Origin: Deinandra increscens subsp. villosa
Lineage: Eukaryota; Streptophyta; Magnoliopsida; Asterales; Asteraceae
Length of the DNA: 64,000 nucleotides
NCBI GenBank assembly: GCA_039602395.1
Contig: JBCNJP010000006.1
Span: forward strand, 54,711,502-54,775,501
Direction: 5' to 3'
Within the stretch, counting starts at the first letter, position 1, and each line of letters starts with the position of its first letter. Made by a program: the position numbers and the translations under genes. The notes under the pieces are model-generated. The model had not been told where the DNA came from. It searched no databases and saw nothing but the letters and a program-made list of their open reading frames with translations. Of the stretch, positions 11,223 to 19,831 are shown piece by piece.

Positions 11223-11590
11223 TTTGATAGAAATAGATGTGAAAGCCATGTTATCTTAATTTACTATTTTTTAGTGTGAGATGACGAGCTGTTTATCCAT
11301 TTCTGTTCATGTTTCTTGATTATGTGTACCCAATTTCTTTTGCTGTGAAACAAAGAAACAAGATTTGAAAATGTAGAAAACACCAACGAATTGTGGCATG
11401 GATGATATAATTGAATATACAGGACGAGTCCAATTGCAGGTTTTCCCACTTCCATTCTGAACAGATTGCAACTATTTTTTTACTCTTGGTGTGTTTTTTG
11501 TGATTTATACTTTCTGTTCCATATCCTCTATGTTTTTTTCTGTCATTAATCTTTGCTACATCACTAATTATTTTTATTTGAACGTGACAG

Positions 11591-11860
11591 CTTATGCAGA
11601 GGCTTCGACATCGGGTTACTTCTACATAGGTATGTTTGATAACAATGAAAGAATCTGCATTTCAAAATTTCCCTTTAAACCATACAGTTGAGTATTATCA
11701 ATATATCATGGATTTATGATATATACTCATATGTCCCTTCTCTGTAGGAAAATTAGTGGTAGCACCGTTGCTAAATTGGGATGTTAAAATGCGATCATTA
11801 CTCCGAAATCCCGAGAAAGCCAATACTCTATTTGGAGAACAAGAAGAGGAGAAATTGCAG
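11591..11860 (+). CDS. two splice-bounded exons of an unrecognised gene (fragment)
   Basis: Exon candidates 11591-11629 and 11748-11860 both have AG acceptors and GT donors and join in a consistent frame. They read YAEASTSGYFYIG, then KLVVAPLLNWDVKMRSLLR, then NPEKANTLFGEQEEEKLQ. I know of no family for this. No start or stop codon can be tied to it and the flanking DNA is intron-like. It could be part of a decayed or captured gene like its neighbours. The basis is frame consistency and splice sites only. Confidence 0.3.
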
Positions 11861-12880
11861 GTCTATTTTCTTCTGTTTTTGTTGTTTACATGTTTTGAAA
11901 AGCAAGCAGACTGTGTCATCAGGATATAATTTTTTATTAAATAGTGACTTTGGTATGTGGTTAAAGGTGACACTCGAAATCTGTTGTGTGAACTTGGTTT
12001 TGCATGATTTCATATACAGGTGTGTTTTTTGTTTGACTTAACCTCCCTTGGTATGTTCCTTTCTGTTTACAATGGTGTACTCAGGTTCTTATGCTGCTCG
12101 GTGTTCATCATCGTCGATGTTGAAGTTTCCCGGTGAGTTTCATGTGATTTAATTTCCAAGGGCTGTCTTTAGTTTTTCTTAGTTGGTGTTCTACGGTCAA
12201 AAATTTAGTTTTTCTATTGATTGTTATTCGTTTTTGTTTCATTTCAAATGATTCACATCTGTTCTTCCTATCTGGCTTAGAATTTGTTTACTCGTCCATT
12301 TTAAATCCTCAATTATGTTTGAAGTTTGTTTTTTCTTTCCTTAGTTTATTTCTGCCATTAATTTAATTTTCTCAGCATAATTTTGCTCTTGAATGCGTAT
12401 GTCAGTGTATGTATCTGCATGTTCTAATTTGAAGGTACTTTACTTTATGAAAATGTGATTTGTAGATGTTAAGGGTGGGGCAACATTTATTTGCAGGTAG
12501 GGATTAGGGACGCCCAAACAGACATTCTGAGCCAATAGCTGTAGTTGAAGGTGGTTTATTACCTAAATCTGCCTGTGTCTACACTCAAACTGCTCTAAAA
12601 ATCTATTAGCAGGTAGGTATGAGGGACTGCAGTGGAAGAAGAAGAAGAGCAAAATACGAAGCGGTATTTGAATGTGGTGATCATTGGTCATTTTGGTGGG
12701 TTAAACTTCTTTAAGTAGTTCATTTTGCAGGGTGTATGAACTACTCGATTTCGATATGTTTTTTTTTTCTGTGCTAATATTGCCTTAGTCCTTAAGCTGG
12801 TGTACGATTCCAATTATGTTTTCAACTTATTCTTTGTAAATTTTGCTTCTCATGTAAGTGTTTCATCTTAATAGTTGATT
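11861..12880. other. T-rich non-coding stretch
   Basis: The stretch is intron-like with several (T)nGCAG-type acceptor sequences (for example near 12497 and 12612) but no recognisable coding block between them. Confidence 0.4.
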
Positions 12881-13190
12881 GTAACATTGTTCTTATACTA
12901 TGTCCCTGGTAAAAAGATAAGACTTTTCTTCTCAACCTCATCTTTTTCTACTGTGTTATAGGACAATGAATCAGTTTTAGTTTAAAGCTACCTGAACATA
13001 AAGACCCTTACAGTTAGTTCATCTGATGCATTTGTGTTTTGTCATATGGGCTAAAGAAGCTGGAAAGTTGACCGTTGGATGCCAGATACTATGCCTCAGT
13101 GGCCAAGCTGATGAGCAAACAACTAAAAAATATGTGAAAGAAGCCAAGGACAAGAGTAGAGAGAGAGGCTGGTAAGCCATTTTGGGTCTC
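12881..13190 (+). repeat. segmental duplication copy 1 (pair with 15211-15540)
   Basis: From GTAACATTGTTCTTATACTA at 12881 the sequence matches 15211 onward through an intron piece and the eRF3 P-loop exon, with small indels (copy 2 has an extra tract near 15275-15312). Similarity ends just after the donor of that exon. Confidence 0.9.
13018..13171 (+). pseudogene. eRF3 P-loop exon remnant, copy 1
   Basis: In frame from 13029 it reads HLCFVIWAKEAGKLTVGCQ then ILCLSGQADEQTTKKY, then KEAKDKSRE before a GTAAG donor. This is the G1 exon of eRF3. In a functional GTPase the P-loop ends GK(S/T); here Ser/Thr after AGK is Leu, so nucleotide binding would be lost. The exon lies 3.8 kb downstream of the rest of the eRF3 remnant, out of gene order. 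Confidence 0.8.
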
Positions 13191-13225
13191 TGTATTTACT
13201 TGTATATCTTATTTGTTGCGTTTAA

Positions 13226-13720
13226 TAATAATCTTTGTAACTTGAATTTGTGTTTAGTGATTTCAGACTGCTGAGATAACACATGTTGATGCTGTTTGGC
13301 CTGGGTGGGGTCGTGCATCTAAAATCCCGGAACTTTGATTTGCACAAGTGGTCTATACCAACACTTCTATGGAGTGGTTCTCATGTAAATATTGCCACTT
13401 TATAGTCTTTTTTCTAAACTTTACAGTGATTTTTATCTCTCAAAAATAGTTCTTTATGTATCTTAAGGTGTGAGTAGATTCTCCTATCTTTATTAATGGT
13501 AGGCTCATGGTGTGCTGCTCAGGTCACCAACATAATGTCATATTCAGAATAGTTTTTCCTCTTTTTTGTCAAACTTGGGGGATGATCTTTGTTATAATGA
13601 ATGCAACTTCATGGTTTCAGGGCTTTCTGTGATGGTTGCTGCTACATTGTGCTTTGTTGGATTACCAAAATCAACTTATGGATCTTCTTAATGTAGGTGA
13701 GGTTTGTTCTTTACTTTCTA
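13226..13720 (+). repeat. segmental duplication of 6481-6965
   Basis: It shares long near-identical tracts with 6481-6965, beginning TAATAATCTTTGTAA and ending near TGGATTACCAAAATCAACTT. It follows the eRF3 P-loop exon directly, so it represents the intron downstream of that exon. Confidence 0.85.
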
Positions 13721-14176
13721 ATCTAAATGCCTTCACATCAAAAATATTTGATGAATACGCAAAAGAGTCTTGTTATTGTAGAAAACATAGTTTTTATAGG
13801 ATTCTGAACAAGTAATTGGATATTTAATAGGTTTAAGAAACCCTTAATCGCATCAATTCGAGTCTCTTCTTCCTGATGTGTATGAAATAAGCACATAGCA
13901 AGAGGAAGATGTGAAAGATTGTGTTAATGTGGCCACACGAATATTGTTCAAACCTATCATTTATCTAAATAAAATTACAAAACTGTCCCTGTTACTGCTA
14001 TATAACATTTCACAACTTGATGTACAACTCCTTGAGCCCATGTTACAAGCCCCTGTGCATGTATATGTTGCTCCTTCTTAGTGCTTTGTACAAGTCATTG
14101 ATGCAGAGTTGGTACAAGTATAGAGGTTTGACCTTTACACATCAGCAACTCCATTTCGTATCAACCTGTATCTTGC

Positions 14177-14274
14177 AGACCCATACCTTATGGACGAACT
14201 ACCGTTAATGAAGCAATCCTATAATATTTCTTTCTCTTGCAGACCATACCTTACGGACGAACTACCGTTAATGC
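14177..14274. repeat. direct duplication, period about 63 bp
   Basis: CAGACC(C)ATACCTTA(T/C)GGACG then AACTACCGTTAATG occurs at about 14177 and 14240, separated by about 28 bp. Confidence 0.8.
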
Positions 14275-14596
14275 ATAGCTCAATTGGCTAAGGTGAGGTA
14301 CATTAAAAGTGGGAGGTAATTCTCTTATCTTTCATGGACACTTTGGAACTTGTTTGACTCACATGGAGTGACGTGTTGACCCGGGTCTTCATCCGATGTA
14401 ATCGTGGGTTTGAGTCTACAACATCTTGGGTTCAAGTCCCACCTGTGACAAAAATAAAAATAAATGGGGGTCCAGGTTGGGCCAGGGGGTTTTCTCACCT
14501 ATGGCGAGTTTCCTCCTGTGGGGATTGGAGATGATCGGGTGGGTGGGTAATGCCCCCGTCAGTGATCCAAATTTGCCGTTCAAAAAAAAAAAAAAA
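14273..14596 (+). mobile_element. SINE-like retroposon with poly(A) tail
   Basis: The 5' part has a tRNA-like box A (TAGCTCAATTGG near 14277) and box B-like motifs (GGGTTTGAGTC near 14408 and GGGTTCAAGTCCC near 14430). The 3' end is a 15-nt poly(A) at 14582-14596. There is no ORF. The spacing between box A and the second box B is longer than usual, so an internal insertion or a rearranged head is likely. A target-site duplication is not evident. Confidence 0.5.
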
Positions 14597-14599
14597 TAG

Positions 14600-15210
14600 A
14601 AGGTAATTATAATAATTTATTTGTTTTCACTTAAAAGACGATAAAATAGCCGCTGAAGCAGTAACAAAATTAAACCCAGTCTTTGCCTGCTGAATTTATA
14701 CACATCTTCTGATTCACCAGACGATCATACAAGGAGCTCTCTTCGAATCTTTCTACTTACAAGCAACAACTTCAAGAGGTACCCCGTTAATATGTCTTAA
14801 ACGAGTTTTGAGATTGTTCAGTTTCTTTACGGTTAACATTTGTTGTTTTTGTTATAATTTCGAGAGTCTTATCTTTTAAGAATTGGAAATTAGTGCATAA
14901 AATAGCCGGATTGAGTTAGTCTGAATTTAGGATATGAACTTCTTGCTTGAAGCTTATTTTTTTGTCGTGAGTATGTAATTGACCCTTAGGTTTACTACTT
15001 GCATCCTTGGGTGTATGTTTCTGATCCTGGAAGTTGTAATTTTTTATTTTTTTGTCAAGTTTACCAGTGAGGTGTACTTTTGGAAATGTTTGTTATACCT
15101 TTTTTCCTCCATCTAAATGGAGGACCTAGATTTGAAGTGAAAGTGGAGGCCGGAGGGATTGTGTCCATGATTTTGTTTTTTGACCTTCTAACCACGATAA
15201 GTTGTACGAT
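14600..15210. other. non-coding stretch
   Basis: No open frame with family character is seen. The sequence is T-rich, 5'UTR/intron-like. Confidence 0.4.
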
Positions 15211-15540
15211 GTAACATTGTTCTTATACTATGTCCCTGGTAATAAGATAAGACTTTTCTTCTAAACCTCATCTATATATATCTTTTGTTTATTCTCATCT
15301 CTAATGTTTTATAGGACAAAGAATCAGTTTTAGTTTAAAGCTACCTGAACATAAAGACCCTTACAGTTGGTTCATCTGATGCATTTTCGTTTTGTCATAT
15401 GGGCTAAAGAAGCTGGAAAGTTGACCGTTGGATGCCAGATACTATGCCTCAGTGGCCAAGCTGATGAGCATACAATTATAAAATATGTGAAACAAGCCAA
15501 GGACAAGAGTAGAGAGAGCTGGTAAGTTTAGTAAATTGTA
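15211..15540 (+). repeat. segmental duplication copy 2 (pair with 12881-13190)
   Basis: It matches 12881-13190 with a few substitutions and an insertion near 15275-15312, and carries the second eRF3 P-loop exon. Confidence 0.9.
15375..15521 (+). pseudogene. eRF3 P-loop exon remnant, copy 2
   Basis: It reads HFRFVIWAKEAGKLTVGCQ then ILCLSGQADEHTIIKY and QAKDKSRESW across a donor GTAAG at 15522. It shares the Ser/Thr-to-Leu P-loop change with copy 1, so that change predates the duplication. The exon end (KSRESW) is better preserved than in copy 1. Confidence 0.8.
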
Positions 15541-17204
15541 TTTTTTATTTATAAAAGTTTCAAAACCGTTTAATTAGAAAATTGGATTGTTGTTAAAATA
15601 ACTGTTATATGTTTTGAAGCTTTTCTTTGCACGTGAGTGTGATGAAGAATTCTAACGTAGTTAATAGTAACTAGTTCGAATGTGTAGAATTCTAATATAG
15701 GGGCTTCATGTAATGTTTTTATATAAGGATCTTAATATGTTGTTTTTAGTTTCTTTTTGATTCAAACGTATGCTCTTTGTTGTTATTTGTTTTAACTTTC
15801 ATGTAGATCTCCCACATTTTTTGCATTCGACGCGTTTGTCCTGCTTCGGCTCTATAACTCTATATGTCGCTCAACTTGCTTTCTCAATAACTCTGGCAAA
15901 TGGGAGTTAGAAAAAGAATGTTAAGGAAATTGAGGAGAAATAGGGTTTAATTGCTATTTGATGCTAGGTTGAAAGTAGATTGTTTACTGCTAGGTGCTAT
16001 CTCAAATAACTTACCGCTAAATAATATCCTACGGACTTGTGGCTATACCATCCTTCTGAATTAGTTCTCTCTTGGCTTCTGATGATGAATTCAGTGCTTT
16101 GATGTCTGTCAGTTAATTTCTAGGTATACAAGTTTGAGAAATTCTTACTTTTGTAGTGAGTCACACATGCAAGGACTTAATATTATAAATGATAAAAAGA
16201 AAGCACTTCCCTGGTTCAGTTATTCTCTGTTCTTTTCCTTATTTGAACTTGAATCGTGTACTGTAACTGTGTTTCCGTCCCATTGTTGACGCTATAACCC
16301 AGTATGTTAATGATACATTAATAAATTGAAGAGCGTCCTTCTAAAATAACTGATTGTTGGCTTCATTAATTTGGCATTAATATGATTTGTTGTGCTTTTA
16401 CCTTATTGTGGTGTTGTGTGTGCTGCTGCTGTGTGAAGGGTGAAAATTTTATTCTTTTTGGAATCTATTGAGGTTTGTTGTAGGAAAGATGCAAGCAACC
16501 CTTTGATTATGTTAAGGATTCTGCATGGGTATCTTTTCTTTATGTTATCCTCTTGTTAAATATGTTAGTGTTGGTTTTTCTTATAAAAGAATGTGCTTGA
16601 AAGTTGAAATGATTCAATCCTTTATAGCTATTTATAGCTTTTTTGTTGCAAATTTTATGTGCATTTTTTGTTGTAAGTTTATTCGATGTTTTGAATTTAC
16701 TTGAACTAATATCACCAGTCGATCATCAATTTGTCCTCACAATTCCCTGGTACGGCTCACTTTTGTTTCCCATTTTGCATTTAATTTTAAGGTTTGTTTA
16801 ACTTTATGGAATTTTATTGTTTGTTAGGTTATGTGTTCCTTATGTAACTTAATGTTTGTGCAAATTTGCTATTTTGATTATGTGCTCCGACCATGGCATG
16901 TGACATTCATGCTTCTGAAAGGCTGTATTTTGTTATTCTCTAGCCATGCCTAAACAAAGAGGTCATAAGAAAGTTGTTTACTATTTGCACTGTGATGTGG
17001 GTTTTTACCACGGGCGTCTTTTTTCCTACATTTATCTTATCGAACGTTATGTTCAACGTTATGTTCATTATTGTTCAAGTAGTTTTGTAGCAAAAGATGT
17101 TATGGAAGTTTCATCACATAAAGCAATACCGAATGGATTAAGGACACACCGAAGCAACAAAGATGTGTGTGAATCTTTAATGTTTTATACACTATATTAT
17201 AGCC
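15541..17204. other. non-coding stretch up to the Helitron end
   Basis: T-rich intron-like sequence. A continuous 87-codon frame at 16946-17209 has no recognisable motif and runs into the Helitron terminus, so I do not call it a gene. Confidence 0.4.
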
Positions 17205-17205
17205 A

Positions 17206-17260
17206 CTAGGTGGTGACCCGCCACGCGTTGCAGCGGCATCACCGTATCACGTGATTGTTT
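17206..17260 (-). mobile_element. Helitron 3' end on the minus strand (element extends rightward)
   Basis: Read on the minus strand, a GC-rich imperfect hairpin (CCGC ... GCGG arms at about 17219-17238) lies about 10 nt before CACCTAG, and CTAG at 17206-17209 is followed by T (A at 17205 on the plus strand). This is the Helitron 3' signature in the reverse direction. The 5' end, expected somewhere to the right, is not identified, so only the terminus is annotated. Confidence 0.5.
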
Positions 17261-19158
17261 CATCATGTCTATTGCGGTGGGTAACGACACAAATAAAAGA
17301 ATGTGTCCTAATGTTTAAAGTTTGCAACCAAAATAAGATTAGCATGCCTTCAAAAGGTCCACCCAAAAACTTCACTCTCACTTAGCCTTATTTTGTGTTT
17401 GATGGCTGTGAAGCCCCTTACAATCTCATTTTATTTGCCATTTTATTTCAACTCAAAAAGCAGGATCTGACCTATATGACCATAACATGTAAAATGTCAC
17501 CCATGTGTAGCCCCTTGCAATGGAAATTAAACCATAAAGAGCAGCTAAAGCACTTATGAACCCTTCAAATGTTCACCATTTTAGCTTTAAACATCCTATA
17601 ATTGTTGACACAGTTGGTTTAAATCGATATATGAAGCATGGAATCTAGCATAATGGGGAAAACCAACCTGATCAGTATATTACTGAAAACACAATTATGA
17701 ATAGCTAGTCTACACACCTCAACTATTCGTGATCGTTTTACAAACCTCGCGTAACAAACTGATTTCGCTTCCAACCGCTTTTCCAAAAGAATATACTTTT
17801 ATAAGTGCCCTCACTATGTATGCCTACAGAAAAGGAAACGGTAGATACTCATTATATACTTAAGACTGTTCTAAACCATGAATGATCGTTTATAAATTAT
17901 ATAGCTAGTCAACATACCTTAACTATAATCATCACTTGAATGTGCCTCTATCACATCACATAGCTTGCCACTATCATCAAAGCATAAATTGATTAATTTA
18001 AAAAACTAATACAGCAACACTGGTTGGAATCACTTACTTGAGAATCTGGCATCTGCACAGCTGTGATGAAAGCGTGCAAATATGAGCCGCCTACACAAAC
18101 AAATATCACATTACAGTGGCATCGCCATTTTTGTTTCACGTGACAATTTTATTCTATACGCCATTATTTGACTTTTTAAAGTTAATATGACCAAGTTTAT
18201 GTACAAAACCTCAAAGAATTGATCACTTTTTAAAATTTTAGCCCATTATATAAAGTGTTTTAGAAAGCATACAACCTCAAAGAATTTCATCACTTTGTTA
18301 AAACGTAAGGGTTCTTTAATATTAGTACATTAATTACTTTTAGAATTAAGAAATGGAGAGAAAAGAAAAAGGTGTTTGTCAGTCAGCCCAACCCATTTTG
18401 ACCAGAACCCACCCCAACATACATAGCCATTCCTATTTGCCATCTTTAATACATTGATATCATCAGTGCAAATGTTATTAAGCAAAAAAATTAAGTGGGT
18501 CTATTGCTAGATGGAGATATATATACCTTTGAATACTCTCGTTCCTTACAAATTGCTTTCTGAAAGATCAACAAAAACATTATATAAGAATATACTTGTC
18601 TGGTTATAGAGATGTTGTTAGATCATTATTTTACCGGATCGTATACATGCATATTAGTGTGTTTGGTTGTATATTTTCAAGGTTATTCTACATCATACTT
18701 GATTTTGCGCTTCACAGTTGGAAAAAAATGGAAAATTTGAACCCACGAAATTAACCTGCAAGCCTTATCTTGAGAAAAGGGATGCCCAGACTATTCATGC
18801 AACGTAAAACACCTTCTCTATTTTTCATCCAAAAAAGCATAATTATTGATCAATTTAAGTTTGATGTGTTGTAGCCAGTAGAGGATGGTGTATTTACCAT
18901 GTACAAAGTTTCAAAGCCGCCAAAAACAGAAAGTTATCAGATGCTAAAAATGTTATATCATTAACAACACAAAATCCACAACAGATAAAAGATTACTTGA
19001 TATTAACCTATGTTTAAAAGCTGCATCATATTTGTTAAATTGTGAATTGTTCAAATATTCTTGAGTTCTAACCGGTCATAAACATGAATAATAATCAAAC
19101 AAAGCAATCACTTGTAATCATCATGAACCTAAACAATAAAAAAATTGATACATATAGG
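17261..19158. other. AT-rich stretch, possibly Helitron body
   Basis: No Rep/helicase or other coding was found. The sequence is AT-rich with no clear repeats. It would be the interior of the minus-strand Helitron if that element is long. Confidence 0.35.
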
Positions 19159-19405
19159 ACTTGTCCTAGTGGTTACCCCCTTGGCTCTTAGGGCTTTGGT
19201 TACTATGTGACCCAAGTTCTAATCCAAGGGGAGGCAGTTTTACCCCATGTTGTCCCAGGAGGGGGTTTCTGCCAGGAGAAAGCTTCAGGAGGGGGTGTCT
19301 TGGTTCTCACGGAGGTCCGAGTAATCGACCTTGGACGTAGCCCCGCAAGGGTAGGTTTACACGTGAGACCAAAGTCGCCTGATCGATGCCGTTCCAAAAA
19401 AAAAA
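19159..19405 (+). mobile_element. tRNA-derived SINE with poly(A) tail
   Basis: The head has a box A-like CCTAGTGGTTACCCCCTTGG and, about 35 nt later, a box B-like CCAAGTTCTAATCC, the spacing expected for a tRNA-derived promoter. The body is GC-richer than the flanks and non-coding, and it ends in a 10-nt poly(A) at 19396-19405. No target-site duplication is clear. Confidence 0.6.
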
Positions 19406-19744
19406 GTAGGTGAACAAAGTACTTGACCAGCCTATAAACACCTGCGGTTCTTGGTCGAAGTTGCTATTGTGGCCCTCGAGCAGAAGATAGGAACACCTAA
19501 GAACTCACACAACTTGAAACCTTAAAAAAGCCCAAAACGTGAACAGAAATCTTGCAAACTCAGAGTCCGACACAGTCGGTTGCGTACCTTCGGTTTTATT
19601 GGTTCTCTACCTTCTACATTGTCCCGATGATGCGACAACAGTACGACATTAATAGTAGTGTTGATATCAGATCAGATCTTGAGGATGGGACATGCAAATC
19701 AACAAATTGATTACACCGGTAAAAAGCCTTTCATGTACAACTTC
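19406..19744. other. non-coding stretch before the endonuclease-like fragment
   Basis: A TATTGGTTCTCTACCTT tract occurs at about 19598 and again at about 19746, a small direct duplication. No gene is supported. Confidence 0.35.
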
Positions 19745-19831
19745 ATATATTGGTTCTCTACCTTTTTTGTCGGACCCAGCGGACGGGCGTTCCTCCCTTA
19801 TTCCGGCGGACGTCCTCGTCTTTGGGTGGAC
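19745..19831 (+). pseudogene. retroelement C-terminal endonuclease-like domain fragment, cut by the LTR array
   Basis: The plus frame reads FLSDPADGRSSLIPADVLV then FGW and then stops matching exactly where the LTR begins at 19832. It is a close relative of the minus-strand pseudogene at 37660-38440 (FLSDPLDGRSTLRPADILV). In that family the PAD(I/V)LV strand and the following VDLTGVSPL look like a PD-(D/E)xK nuclease core. Only about 22 residues survive here; the upstream part does not match the family. Confidence 0.6.

Noticed and set aside
16946..17209. 87-codon frame as a small gene
   Set aside because: There is no motif, it contains a small internal direct repeat, and it runs across the Helitron end, so coding is unlikely.
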